The notes: generated from the letters alone by a model not told the origin. Counted from the first letter of the stretch, positions 1-8,804 are shown. The stretch: 64,000 nt of DNA from [Anoxybacillus] calidus (GCF_013760845.1 NZ_JACDUU010000001.1:528082-592081), one strand, 5' to 3'. A program made the numbers and translations.

Positions 1-1584
1 TTGACATATGTATCTCCTTCCTATAAACATGCTATTGATAACCTAGTTGAAACAAATTCTAATGAAGGTTTGTTTCTACATATTTATCCAGATGATATTC
101 CTATGCTAAAGGAAAAATTGCAAAAATTATATACAGATTGTGAGCCGCAGGCAGTGGAATTTCGCAGGAAGTCTAAAAACGGGAACTGGATTTGGCTTGA
201 AGCCCAAGGCACTCCGATTGTAAATGAAAAAAAACAAATTGATTACGTAGTGATAGCTGCTAAAAACATAAGCGAACGAAAAAGATACGAGGAAAAGCTT
301 CGCCAGCTTGCCTATTTTGACTCGCTGACAGGCATACCTAATCGCTCCTATTTTGAAAAACATGTGAAAGAACTGGTCGAGCAAAATTGTACGTTTGCCC
401 TTTGTTTTTTAGACTTTGACAAATTTAAATGGATTAATGACCATTTTTCTCATCAAGCTGGCGACTATTTTCTAAAAGAAGCAGTCAAGCGTGTCCAAGG
501 AGTGCTTCGTCCTAGTGATTTTTTCGCCCGCTTAGGTGGAGATGAATTTGTTTTATTGCTGCCAAATGTGACGAAGGACGAAGCAACCGTGATGGCGGAA
601 AAATTGATTCAAGCATTTCATCAGCCATTTTATTATGAAAAGCAGATGATTCAATCGACTCTTTCGATTGGGATTGCCTTTTATCCAACGGACAGCGCGA
701 ACATTGATACATTGATGAAGTATGCAGATAAGGCGCTTTATCAAGTGAAGGAACGCGGGAAAAATGGCTATCATTTTTATAGTCCACAGCAAAAACGCAA
801 CGCCATTATTGAACAAGATTTGCCTTTTGCGATTATGAAGGAGCAATTTTATTTATGTTATCAGCCGAAAATTGAACTTGACAGCGGAGCGGCGATGGGT
901 GTCGAGACATTAATTCGTTGGAGACATCCGACATTAGGAGAAATCAGTCCGCTGGAGTTCATTCCATTGGCAGAAGAGAGTGGATTTATCTTTGAAATTA
1001 CGTTATGGGTGTTAGAGCAGGCGTGCAGACAAGTGAAGGAATGGCAACGTCATTTTACGGACCTGCGCTTAGCGGTAAATCTTTCTCCGTATTTGTTAAA
1101 CCGAAAAGAGTTAGTTGGTCATGTGATGGATATATTAAAATGTACACAATTTACGCCTGCCCATTTGATTCTTGAAGTGACGGAAAGCGGCTTAATGGAA
1201 AATATCGAAACAGGAAAAAATATTTTAACTGAACTAAAAAATATCGGCATACAAGTAGCCATTGATGATTTTGGAACCGGGTTCTCTTCATTGGCCTATA
1301 TTCGTAACTTACCGGTATCTCTTTTAAAGATTGACCGATCTTTTATTAAAGATATTGCCGGCAACTCGAAAGATGCAACGATTGTGGACACGATTATTCA
1401 TTTAGCGAAAAGTTTAGATATAAAAGTGTTGGCTGAAGGAGTGGAAAATAATGAGCAGGTATCGCTTCTTCAGCAAATGGATTGCGATTTTGCCCAAGGG
1501 TTTTATTTCAGCAAATCGCTTGAAGCGGAAAAATTAAAAAAATGGCTGGAAGAACATAACGCAGCGGCTTCACCTCATTCATGA
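1..1584 (+). CDS. PAS-GGDEF-EAL cyclic-di-GMP signalling protein (5' end cut by window)
   Basis: The reading frame is open at base 1 and begins inside a PAS fold, so the TTG at base 1 is probably not the true start and upstream sensor parts are missing. The PAS part covers about residues 1-95. A diguanylate cyclase domain follows, with GGDEF at residues 179-183 and an RPSD inhibitory-site motif (RxxD) five residues before it. The EAL domain has ETL at 302-304 instead of EAL, keeping the metal-binding Glu, then DDFGTG at 422-427 and EGVEN near 480. By family knowledge it makes and/or degrades c-di-GMP; both active sites look largely intact. The stop codon runs straight into a terminator. Confidence 0.93.
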   Translation: MTYVSPSYKHAIDNLVETNSNEGLFLHIYPDDIPMLKEKLQKLYTDCEPQAVEFRRKSKNGNWIWLEAQGTPIVNEKKQIDYVVIAAKNISERKRYEEKLRQLAYFDSLTGIPNRSYFEKHVKELVEQNCTFALCFLDFDKFKWINDHFSHQAGDYFLKEAVKRVQGVLRPSDFFARLGGDEFVLLLPNVTKDEATVMAEKLIQAFHQPFYYEKQMIQSTLSIGIAFYPTDSANIDTLMKYADKALYQVKERGKNGYHFYSPQQKRNAIIEQDLPFAIMKEQFYLCYQPKIELDSGAAMGVETLIRWRHPTLGEISPLEFIPLAEESGFIFEITLWVLEQACRQVKEWQRHFTDLRLAVNLSPYLLNRKELVGHVMDILKCTQFTPAHLILEVTESGLMENIETGKNILTELKNIGIQVAIDDFGTGFSSLAYIRNLPVSLLKIDRSFIKDIAGNSKDATIVDTIIHLAKSLDIKVLAEGVENNEQVSLLQQMDCDFAQGFYFSKSLEAEKLKKWLEEHNAAASPHS

Positions 1585-1613
1585 CACCTTCGATGTTGAA
1601 GGTGTTCTTTTTT
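1584..1613 (+). terminator. Rho-independent terminator of the GGDEF-EAL gene
   Basis: The 8-bp arms ACACCTTC and GAAGGTGT, separated by GATGTT, are followed by a T-rich tract. The left arm begins on the last base of the TGA stop codon. Confidence 0.85.
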
Positions 1614-1620
1614 CTGTCAA

Positions 1621-1893
1621 ATTCTCAAATGTTGAAAATATGAAGACGGAAGAAGTGATGGAAGATTTTATGGCAAGGAAAGTTATTTTATTATAACTAA
1701 TGATGGGAAGAACCTTCGACAAATAGGTATTTCGAAAGCGGAAAGGTAATGACCTAAACATTCATTAAGACTGAAGATGCTTCTTTTGTCACTATTTTAG
1801 AAATTGAAACGTGGGAGAGCGGGTATTACAATGCAATTTCAAGGAAAACTATAGGTGTTCGTCAATTGATTTTAGTTGTGAAGGGAGCGTATT
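1621..1893 (+). pseudogene. Decayed coding remnant, unrecognised
   Basis: Protein-like stretches continue through different frames: one ending VILL at about 1697, one reading TNDGKNLRQIG near 1698-1752, and one reading [19 protein letters not shown] near 1776-1836 that runs to a stop just before the next gene. No single frame is open throughout. This looks like a small gene broken by several frameshifts. The family is not recognised, and chance open stretches remain possible. Confidence 0.3.
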
Positions 1894-1894
1894 G

Positions 1895-2200
1895 ATGGAT
1901 TTTGTTAAAAGAGAAGTTATCATGAATGAGTTGATTGAAACGTTAGAACCGATGATGGAAACATATGATCTTGATCAAATCGGCATTTTTGAGGAAGAAG
2001 GAGAAAATGATTTGTATTATATGGGATATACCCTTAATAAGGGGGAAGAAATGATTGTTCTTCATATGCCATTTGTAAAAAACGCTCGCGGCGAACTTGC
2101 TTTGCAAAAGCAAGAATGGACGATACGCATGGATGGTAATGAACAAAAAGGTTATCATTCCCTTGAAGAAGCAATGAATCAAATAAACGTCATTCATTAA
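1895..2200 (+). CDS. Small acidic protein of unknown function
   Basis: A 101-residue protein. The ATG at 1895 is chosen because AAGGGAG lies about 8 bases upstream; the longer frame beginning at 1811 has no ribosome binding site and crosses decayed sequence. It is acidic, with EEEGEND near residues 33-39 and many aromatic/charged beta-like segments, and has no signal peptide or membrane segment, so it is probably cytoplasmic. It resembles the short uncharacterised DUF5634-like proteins of Bacillaceae, but that name is from memory and uncertain. A GGGGCTGAC repeat element begins right after the stop codon. Confidence 0.7.
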   Translation: MDFVKREVIMNELIETLEPMMETYDLDQIGIFEEEGENDLYYMGYTLNKGEEMIVLHMPFVKNARGELALQKQEWTIRMDGNEQKGYHSLEEAMNQINVIH

Positions 2201-2280
2201 GGGGCTGACTCTAAAATGTCTGATCTCGTGCGCAGAAACACACATTATGTAGGTCTAATACTCCTTAGGTCAGCCCTTTT
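2201..2280 (+). repeat. Intergenic inverted-repeat element, copy 1 (short, diverged)
   Basis: It starts GGGGCTGACTC immediately after the stop of the preceding gene and ends TTAGGTCAGCCCTTTT. The ends are inverted repeats, and the internal TGTCTGA and AGGTCTAA match the TGTCAGAC / GGTCAGAC parts of better copies at 28346, 35707, 62210 and 63907. The right end gives a stem with a short T-run, so it can act as terminator. Confidence 0.75.
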
Positions 2281-2335
2281 GAGGAAGAAGATGAATATAT
2301 CATAGCTAATGTATCAAAATACATGAAAAGGTTTC

Positions 2336-2367
2336 ACCACCCACTCAGTAAATAGTGGGTGGTTTTA
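2336..2367 (+). terminator. Rho-independent terminator
   Basis: The arms CCACCCACT and AGTGGGTGG are perfect 9-bp complements around an 8-base loop and are followed by TTTTAT. It lies 135 bases past the preceding gene and before the next one, in an otherwise AT-rich 2281-2526 gap with no convincing ORF. Confidence 0.75.
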
Positions 2368-2526
2368 TTCATCTTTTTAAAAATCGAAGAAAAGTATATA
2401 ATGATATAATTTTCTGTGAGAAATATTGTTATTTTATGAACTAGAAATATATAATAAATTATCGAAATATTAGTAATTATACATAAAAAAGATTAAGAGC
2501 TAGATTTTAGGTAGAGAGGGAAAATT

Positions 2527-3021
2527 TTGATACAAAAAATAGAGATTTTATCTGATCAATGGGCAAAAAGGGTTTTGGATCTTCAGTTGCTTTCTTATAC
2601 AATCGAAGCAAAATTAATCGGCTTTGACGAAATTCCTCCATTAAAAGATACGATTCAAACAATACAGCAGTCAGGTGAAACATTTTACAGTTATTTTGTT
2701 AATGATATGTTGGTAGGGGGTATTTCGTACGAACGTGAAAACCAAACACTTCATATTTGTCGAATGTTCGTTCACCCAGATTATTTCCGACGAGGGATTG
2801 CTAGTTTATTAATTAACTTTGTAAGTGATTTAGAAGACGATGCAGTAGAGAGGACGGTGACAACTGCTACAAAAAATACACCTGCCATCCACTTATATAA
2901 ACGTCATAGTTTTAAGGAAATAAAAGAGATAGAAGTTGCTAAAGGGGTATATATTACAAAGCTGATGAAGCAACATCTACTCAGGGAGGGGAAACAAAAT
3001 GGAGATTCGAAAGCTAAATAG
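2527..3021 (+). CDS. GNAT family N-acetyltransferase
   Basis: A 164-residue protein of usual GNAT length. The acetyl-CoA binding motif A is seen as VHPDYFRRGIASLL around residues 87-100 (R-x-x-G-x-A type), and a C-terminal beta-strand with LYKRHSF matches motif B. The TTG start at 2527 has GAGAGGG six bases upstream. It overlaps the next acetyltransferase gene by 23 bases, so the two are translationally coupled. Substrate cannot be told from sequence; it may act on small molecules or protein N-termini. Confidence 0.88.
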   Translation: MIQKIEILSDQWAKRVLDLQLLSYTIEAKLIGFDEIPPLKDTIQTIQQSGETFYSYFVNDMLVGGISYERENQTLHICRMFVHPDYFRRGIASLLINFVSDLEDDAVERTVTTATKNTPAIHLYKRHSFKEIKEIEVAKGVYITKLMKQHLLREGKQNGDSKAK

Positions 3022-3511
3022 CAGTGATGTAGAAGATTATGTCCGCCTTCGTATAGAAGCATTGCGTCAAAACCCGGAAGCATTTGCGACTACTTATGAA
3101 GAAACGGTTTCAATCGGACATGGGGCACTAGTACAAAAAACAATGGAACAGCTTGATTCGCAAGAAAGCTTCACAATCGGTGCTTTTGTTGAAGAGAAGC
3201 TAGTAGGAGTTGTCGCCTTTATACGTGAACAAAAAACGAAAATGCGCCATAAAGGAAGCGTCTTTGCGATGTATGTGACTCCTTCCCATCGCGGTAAAGG
3301 AATTGGCAAACGCCTTTTGGAAGAATTAATCGAACGTGCGAAAAAATTAAACGGATTGGAACAGCTTCATTTAACCGTTGTCGCTAAGAACGAGGCGGCT
3401 GTGCAATTATACCGTTCTTTGGGTTTTGAAGTATATGGAAATGAGCGTAAGTCAATGAAATACGAAGGACAGTACTGGGACGAATGGTTGATGGTGCGGT
3501 TTTTAACTTAA
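2999..3511 (+). CDS. GNAT family N-acetyltransferase
   Basis: A 170-residue GNAT enzyme with motif A MYVTPSHRGKGIGKRLLEEL near residues 97-116 and the typical C-terminal VQLYRSLGFEVYG segment. AGGGAGGGG lies just before the ATG. It resembles RimJ/RimL/Bacillus YkkB-like small acetyltransferases in layout, with no substrate-specific motif visible. It is second in a tight gene run leading to a peptidase, an aminoglycoside-type acetyltransferase and an LD-carboxypeptidase. Confidence 0.9.
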   Translation: MEIRKLNSSDVEDYVRLRIEALRQNPEAFATTYEETVSIGHGALVQKTMEQLDSQESFTIGAFVEEKLVGVVAFIREQKTKMRHKGSVFAMYVTPSHRGKGIGKRLLEELIERAKKLNGLEQLHLTVVAKNEAAVQLYRSLGFEVYGNERKSMKYEGQYWDEWLMVRFLT

Positions 3512-3545
3512 AAAAGTACCGATTGGTAACATTTTAGAATGGGAT

Positions 3546-4274
3546 TTGGAGGAAGTGCGAGCGAAACAAATCATTGCCCTTGGCGGCGGCGGTTTTTCGA
3601 TGGAACCAGAAAATTCGCTGTTAGACTTATATATTTTAAGGCAAGCAGAAAAAGAGAAGCCGAGAGTTTGTTTTGTTCCAACTGCTAGTGGGGATTCGGA
3701 AAGCTACATTGCAAGATTCTATCAATCATTTAAGCAGCATCATTGTGTACCTTCACATTTATCTCTTTTTAAATCACCAACACCCGATTTAGAAGATTAT
3801 GTGATGAATCAGGATATCATTTATGTGGGTGGGGGAAATACGAGAAACTTACTCGTCTTATGGAAAGAATGGGGCCTAGACCGAGTATTTTATAAGGCTT
3901 ACGAACAGGGAATTATTCTTAGTGAAATAAGTGCAGGCTCTATTTGTTGGTTTGAGGAAGGTGTAACTGATTCGATTCCTGGACAATTGACAAAATTGTC
4001 GTGTTTAGGGTTTTTAAAAGGAAGCAATTGTCCACATTACGATGGAGAAAAAGAGAGAAGACCAGCTTATCATCAACTTATTTCATCAGGAGAAATGAAA
4101 AATGGGATAGCGGCTGATGACGGTGTCGCCCTTCATTTTATCGATGGAACATTAGTGAGAGCAGTCAGCTCCCGGCCTCATGCAAAAGCGTATCGCGTGC
4201 AAAAAGTCGAACAAGGCATTGAAGAAATACCGATTGAAACGATTTACTTAGACAGGGAAGAGGTTTGTAAATGA
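3546..4274 (+). CDS. Peptidase S51 (dipeptidase E family)
   Basis: About 242 residues. The family signature is clear: IIALGGGGFSM at the N-terminus, YVGGGNTRNLL near residues 94-104, and the nucleophile elbow ISAGS with Ser129. Known members cleave Asp-X dipeptides or cyanophycin fragments; Bacillus subtilis YgaJ is the closest remembered homologue. The start is uncertain: the TTG at 3546 overlaps the GGAGG, and a GTG at 3555 is only two bases from it. The start affects only about three residues. The gene's TGA overlaps the next ATG (ATGA). Confidence 0.88.
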   Translation: MEEVRAKQIIALGGGGFSMEPENSLLDLYILRQAEKEKPRVCFVPTASGDSESYIARFYQSFKQHHCVPSHLSLFKSPTPDLEDYVMNQDIIYVGGGNTRNLLVLWKEWGLDRVFYKAYEQGIILSEISAGSICWFEEGVTDSIPGQLTKLSCLGFLKGSNCPHYDGEKERRPAYHQLISSGEMKNGIAADDGVALHFIDGTLVRAVSSRPHAKAYRVQKVEQGIEEIPIETIYLDREEVCK

Positions 4275-5074
4275 GCGAGTTTTCGGTTGTCGAACAAACA
4301 AAAAAATTAATCACGAAAGAAACACTAAAAGGAGATTTCAAACGGTTAGGAATTGAAGAAGGAATGACGCTTATTGTCCATTCTTCTTTAAGCGCATTTG
4401 GCTGGGTATGCGGTGGAGCGGTTACGGTCGTTCAGGCATTAATGGAAGCGGTGACGGAAAGTGGCACAATCGTGATGCCAACACAAACGACATATAATTC
4501 CGAGCCTTCGTATTGGCAACATCCGCCTGTCCCCGAGGAATGGTGGGAAAGGATACGGGAGCATATGCCAGCTTATGAACCAGCGATAACGCCGACGCGC
4601 GGCATGGGGGTGATTGTTGAAACATTTCGTACGTTTCCAGGTGTCATTCGCAGCGCTCATCCTATGTACTCGTTTGCTGCATGGGGCAGACATAAAGAAG
4701 AAATCATTGACAATCACTCGATTGATTACGGATTCGGCGAACAGTCTCCGCTGGCAAGAATTTATGACTTAGACGGTCATGTTCTATTGCTTGGAGTCGG
4801 ATATGACAGCAATACCTCAATGCATTTAGCGGAATTTCGCTCATCAAAGGCAAAAACATTTCAGCAAGGTGCGGCAATGATGGAAAACGGCAAGCGGGTT
4901 TGGAAAACGTTTATTGACATTGAAACCGATGCGGATCGTTTTCCACAAATTGGCGCGGCTTTTGAAAATGTTTATCATGTTGCAAAAGACAAGGTCGGAA
5001 ATGCCGAGTGCCGTATCATGAAGCAACGAGAGCTTGTCGATTTTACACTCGAGAGGCTTGAAAGGAATGGATAA
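4271..5074 (+). CDS. Aminoglycoside N(3)-acetyltransferase family protein
   Basis: A 267-residue member of the Antibiotic_NAT / AAC(3) fold, with the conserved start of the CoA-binding region LIVHSSLSAFGWVCGG (residues about 34-49), MPTQTTYNSEP, and TRGMGVIVETFR. Bacillus subtilis YokD and phage/secondary-metabolite homologues such as FrbF belong here; many do not act on aminoglycosides, so resistance should not be assumed. It overlaps the upstream peptidase by four bases and the downstream phosphatase start by eight bases, indicating an operon. Confidence 0.87.
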   Translation: MSEFSVVEQTKKLITKETLKGDFKRLGIEEGMTLIVHSSLSAFGWVCGGAVTVVQALMEAVTESGTIVMPTQTTYNSEPSYWQHPPVPEEWWERIREHMPAYEPAITPTRGMGVIVETFRTFPGVIRSAHPMYSFAAWGRHKEEIIDNHSIDYGFGEQSPLARIYDLDGHVLLLGVGYDSNTSMHLAEFRSSKAKTFQQGAAMMENGKRVWKTFIDIETDADRFPQIGAAFENVYHVAKDKVGNAECRIMKQRELVDFTLERLERNG

Positions 5075-5645
5075 AGTGCACACCAATATCTATCTAGTAA
5101 GGCATGCTCACTCAACGTATACACCGGATGAACTAGGTCGACCGTTATCGGAAAAAGGAAAAAAGGACGCCGAACGGGTCACGGAATTGCTGAAAAATAG
5201 AAAGATTGATGTGGTGATTTCAAGTCCGTATTTGCGCGCTATTGAGACGGTAGAAGGAGTGGCTTTCTATCACAATCTACCTATTATAAATATGGAAGAT
5301 TTCAAGGAAAGAAGACTTGCAAAGCAACCGGTTGAAAATTTTGAAACAGCCATTTATAAAGTATGGCATGATGAACATTTTTCTTTTGACGGGGGCGAAT
5401 CGAACAAGGAAGCGCAAGAACGAGGTATTAGGGCGCTGAAGAAAGTACTGACCGAATACCGCGGAAAAATATCGTCATCGGCACGCACGGTAATATCATG
5501 GTGTTAATCATGAATGATTATGATTCGAACTATGACTATGAATTTTGGAAACAGCTTTCCATGCCGGATATTTATCAGCTTACGTTTGATGAAAAAAAGC
5601 AGCTAATGAATGTAACACGGACTATGGGAGGAGTAAAGAGATTGA
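5067..5645 (+). pseudogene. Histidine phosphatase family protein, frameshifted
   Basis: The ATG at 5067 (AAAGGA close by) opens a frame with the phosphoglycerate-mutase-like motif LVRHAHSTYT. The frame ends at 5507 with an alien tail. The family's second active-site motif, NIVIGTHGNIM, appears in the next frame: GGAAAAATATCG near 5462-5473 needs one extra A to stay in frame. The remainder (LIMNDYDSNYDYEFWKQ and on) then continues in the frame of the downstream peptidase without a stop of its own. Thus the second catalytic His is lost from the main frame. A sequencing error in the A-run would explain the first break but not the missing stop. Confidence 0.72.
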
Positions 5646-6655
5646 TTCGGCCAAAAAGATTACAACGTGGAGATACGATTGGCATTGTTTCTCCCTCATC
5701 AGGAATTGCAGCATTATGTCCAAGGAGACTACAACGAGGGATAGAAGAGTTAAAACGTTTAGGCTTTCAAGTTATAGTAGGAAAGAACGCTAAAAAACGT
5801 AATGAGTACATGGCAGGAACGATGGAGGAGCGAATTGAAGATCTTCATGAAATGTTTGCTAATTCTGAGGTCAAAGCTATCATTACTACGATTGGTGGAA
5901 CATGCTCCCATCAATTATTAGAGGATTTGGATTATCGTCTTATTCAAAACAATCCTAAAATTTTTATGGGCTACAGTGACATTACAGCCCTTCATTTAGC
6001 GATTTTTAAACAAACAGGGCTTGTTACATTTCTAGGTCCAGCTTTGCTTCCTCAGTTTGGAGAATATGGTGGATTACTTGATTATACAAAAGAATATTTT
6101 GAGGATGTTCTTATAAAGGGAAAAGCAGTTGAATTTCGTCATTCAAAAGAATGGATTTCTGAGCGATTGCTTTGGGATCAAGAAGATAATCGAAAACGGA
6201 AAACGATACCAAATAAAGGAACAAAAGTGTTAAAACCTGGACGAGCAGAAGGAAAAATCATAGCGGGAAATATGGGAGTAATGCTTTTACTTGCAGGAAC
6301 ACCATATTTTCCAGATGTTAACGATGCAATCCTTTGTCTTGAGGATGATGAAGAAGAAACGCCTGCTTCAATTGATCGTTTTCTTACACAAATGCGCCAC
6401 ATTGGAGTTTTTGAAAAAATAAAAGCATTAGTAGTTGGTCGTTTTCACCCGCTTGTTGGTTTCGGAGAAGATAACAAGTTTTTAAAAGAAATTTTATTAC
6501 GAGCAACCCGTGACTATGATTTTCCGATAGTGTATGACGCTGATTTTGGCCATACTGATCCGATGATGATTTTAGCAAATGGAATTAACTCGTCACTCGA
6601 AGCGAAGGAGAATGGTGACGTTTCGTTTCGAATGTTAGAAGTAGCTGTGGACTAG
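5642..6655 (+). CDS. Peptidase S66: LD-carboxypeptidase / MccF-like
   Basis: A 337-residue enzyme from a TTG at 5642 preceded by GGGAGGAG with good spacing; the same frame is open further up to 5498, but that part is the tail of the broken phosphatase. The S66 Ser-Glu-His set is visible: Ser112 in MGYSD, Glu234 in LCLEDDEE, His304 in DFGHTDP. Family members trim the terminal D-Ala of murein tetrapeptides (LdcA) or cleave peptidyl-nucleotide antibiotics (MccF). Neighbouring acetyltransferases and the S51 peptidase make a detoxifying role thinkable, but cell-wall recycling is equally possible. Confidence 0.88.
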   Translation: MIRPKRLQRGDTIGIVSPSSGIAALCPRRLQRGIEELKRLGFQVIVGKNAKKRNEYMAGTMEERIEDLHEMFANSEVKAIITTIGGTCSHQLLEDLDYRLIQNNPKIFMGYSDITALHLAIFKQTGLVTFLGPALLPQFGEYGGLLDYTKEYFEDVLIKGKAVEFRHSKEWISERLLWDQEDNRKRKTIPNKGTKVLKPGRAEGKIIAGNMGVMLLLAGTPYFPDVNDAILCLEDDEEETPASIDRFLTQMRHIGVFEKIKALVVGRFHPLVGFGEDNKFLKEILLRATRDYDFPIVYDADFGHTDPMMILANGINSSLEAKENGDVSFRMLEVAVD

Positions 6656-6700
6656 AAGGTTTAACATATATTTTAGAGGATGAAACGGGAGGGGACAAAC

Positions 6701-7333
6701 ATGCTAACATTATATTTAACAAGACATGGAGAAACAGAGTGGAATGTACAAAAAAGAATGCAAGGCTGGCAAGATTCGCCGTTAACGGAAAAAGGAAGAA
6801 GGGATGCTGTGCGTTTAGGCAAGCGGCTTGAATCGGTTGAATTTGCCGCGATTTATACAAGCACAAGCGGTCGTACGGTTGAAACAGCAGAATTAATTCG
6901 AGGCGGACGGCTCATCCCAATTTATCATAACGAAAATTTACGGGAGATCAACCTCGGGGATTGGGAAGGAAAAACGCATGACGAAATTACCGAGTTCGAT
7001 CCGATTGGTTACGAGCACTTTTGGAATAAACCGCATCTCTACTCACCAGAACGTGGCGAATGTTTTATGGATGTCCAAACCCGAGCAATGAACGTCATAC
7101 AAGACATCGTGAACCGTCATCCGTCAGGCAATGTTCTTGTTGTGACCCATGCGGTTGTTTTAAAAACATTAATTGCCTATTTTAAAAACATGCCGCTTGA
7201 AAAGCTGTGGGATCCTCCGTTTATGCACGGAACAAGCCTAACGATGTTACAGGTGGAGAACGGGACGTTTGAACTTGTCACGGTTGGTGATGTGTCGCAT
7301 TTAGAAATGAATGTTGAACTATCGAAGAAATAA
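6701..7333 (+). CDS. Histidine phosphatase family protein (PhoE-like)
   Basis: A 210-residue intact histidine phosphatase. The catalytic LTRHGETEWN lies at residues 5-14, the DSPLTEKG and REINLGDWEG motifs follow, and the second His is in VVTHAVVLKTL. The ATG at 6701 has GGGAGGGG seven bases upstream. Family members hydrolyse phosphomonoesters (Bacillus subtilis PhoE) or act as cobalamin-pathway phosphatases; no cobalamin genes lie nearby. It is probably transcribed with the upstream genes. An imperfect hairpin at 7341-7377 follows but has no T-run. Confidence 0.9.
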   Translation: MLTLYLTRHGETEWNVQKRMQGWQDSPLTEKGRRDAVRLGKRLESVEFAAIYTSTSGRTVETAELIRGGRLIPIYHNENLREINLGDWEGKTHDEITEFDPIGYEHFWNKPHLYSPERGECFMDVQTRAMNVIQDIVNRHPSGNVLVVTHAVVLKTLIAYFKNMPLEKLWDPPFMHGTSLTMLQVENGTFELVTVGDVSHLEMNVELSKK

Positions 7334-7603
7334 TCAAGGTAATCCCCCTCACAACTTTCATGTGTCTGAGGGAGATTGCAGTGTAGCGAATATAAATCTA
7401 GCTTGATTTCTCAACATGTTTAAAGAAGTTTACTTCTTTACTGCTCTTATAGTATTAAAACAACTAAAGCATGCACAAGTAAGGAAAATTTTTTAGCCAT
7501 TAAAAAAATATAGATAATCTGTGAGAAGTTCAGTGAATATTCCAAGGGGTTTTATGAAACTTGATAAGTTCATAATAAAAAATGGAGAAAAAAGGTGACA
7601 TTT

Positions 7604-8734
7604 ATGAACATTGTCATTGCACCAGATTCCTATAAAGGAAGTTTGACGGCCATTGAAGTTGGAACAACCATACAACAAGCATTTTTGAGCGAAATTCCGC
7701 ATGCAGGCATCGAAGTTGTTCCGATGGCCGATGGGGGAGAAGGAACGCTTGATTCGTTTATGTATGCAATAGGGGGGAAGCGTTTTTGTGTTGAGGTAAC
7801 AGGGCCTTTGGGAGACAAAATCGAGACGGAATATGGGGTGTTAAATGATGGAAAAACGGTTGTAATTGAAATCGCGAAGATTGCCGGTTTACCGATCGTG
7901 CCACCCGAAAAACGGGACCCTTATAAAACAACATCGTATGGGATTGGTGAAGTAATGATTCATGCGATGGAAAGGGGGTACCGCCAATTTATTATCGGTT
8001 TAGGGGGAAGTGCGACGAATGATGGCGGTTTAGGTATGCTGCAAGCGCTTGGCGTCACTTTTATCGATGGTAATGGTGAAAGCGTGAAACCATTTGGGGA
8101 GGCTGTAAAGGAGGTAGCGATTGTCGATTTTTCTTCTCTCCATCCGCTTGTGAAAGAATGCCAATTTCAAATCGCCAGCGATGTCGATAATCCATTATGC
8201 GGTGAAAGAGGAGCCTCGCATGTGTTTGGTCCGCAAAAAGGGGCGACACCACGCCAAGTGTTTGAATTGGATAAGGCACTAGACCATTATGCGAACGTTG
8301 TTGAAAAAAAGATTGGCAAGTCTTATAAAAACGTAAAAGGTGCCGGAGCAGCGGGTGGTTTGGGTTATGCCTTTTTACTGTTGGGTGGAAAAATGATGTC
8401 AGGTTCACGTATTATTGCTGAAGTGACGCAGCTTGAAGAGAAGATAAAACGGGCTGACTGGGTTATTACGGGGGAAGGACAAAGCGATTTTCAAACGCTC
8501 TATGGAAAAGTGCCTTCTTATGTAGCAGCCATCTCAAAACAATATGGAGCTAAGCCCATTCTTATTTCCGGGGGACTTGGAACAGGGTATGAACAATTGT
8601 ATGAGCACTTTGTCAGTTGTCATTCCATTGCAAGCGGACCGATGAGTTTAGAACAATGCATGGAACAGGCAAAAGAATTGCTTTTTACCCAGGCAAAAAA
8701 TGTGGCGAGATTAATTAAAGCAGCAGGTTTTTAA
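7604..8734 (+). CDS. glxK: Glycerate kinase (GlxK type)
   Basis: A 376-residue type-1 glycerate kinase. Recognised by the N-terminus IVIAPDSYKGSLTA, MADGGEGT, LGGSATNDGGLGML near residues 130-143, DVDNPLCGERGAS and TGEGQSDFQT. It phosphorylates D-glycerate using ATP, feeding glyoxylate/glycolate-derived carbon into glycolysis; the glycolate oxidase and malate synthase genes 14-20 kb downstream fit the same metabolism. ATG at 7604 is preferred because AAAGGTG sits seven bases before it; a GTG nine bases earlier is the alternative. Transcribed alone, ending at a strong terminator. Confidence 0.92.
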   Translation: MNIVIAPDSYKGSLTAIEVGTTIQQAFLSEIPHAGIEVVPMADGGEGTLDSFMYAIGGKRFCVEVTGPLGDKIETEYGVLNDGKTVVIEIAKIAGLPIVPPEKRDPYKTTSYGIGEVMIHAMERGYRQFIIGLGGSATNDGGLGMLQALGVTFIDGNGESVKPFGEAVKEVAIVDFSSLHPLVKECQFQIASDVDNPLCGERGASHVFGPQKGATPRQVFELDKALDHYANVVEKKIGKSYKNVKGAGAAGGLGYAFLLLGGKMMSGSRIIAEVTQLEEKIKRADWVITGEGQSDFQTLYGKVPSYVAAISKQYGAKPILISGGLGTGYEQLYEHFVSCHSIASGPMSLEQCMEQAKELLFTQAKNVARLIKAAGF

Positions 8735-8765
8735 GCGATTTGCGAATTTTTTCTAATTGAAAGTG

Positions 8766-8804
8766 AGGACCGAATGATTCAGTAATTCGGTCCTCTTTGT
8801 TTTC
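8766..8804 (+). terminator. Rho-independent terminator after glycerate kinase
   Basis: The 11-bp arms GAGGACCGAAT and ATTCGGTCCTC are exact complements with a 9-base loop, followed by TTTGTTTTC. Confidence 0.85.

Noticed and set aside
4271-5074. Calling the AAC(3)-family gene an aminoglycoside resistance gene
   Set aside because: The family is broad and chromosomal Bacillus members are not shown to act on aminoglycosides; no resistance-gene context (IS, integron) is present.
5455-5480. Programmed -1 frameshift in the histidine phosphatase
   Set aside because: GGAAAAATATCG does not give a proper X-XXY-YYZ slippery heptamer in the zero frame and no following structure was seen; simple base loss is more likely.
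5498-5641. Extended N-terminus of the S66 peptidase
   Set aside because: The 48 residues read as the tail of a histidine phosphatase, and an ideal binding site plus TTG exist at 5642.
7341-7377. Hairpin AATCCCCCTCA / TGAGGGAGATT as a terminator
   Set aside because: It has a mismatch and is not followed by a T-run, so I do not list it as a terminator.
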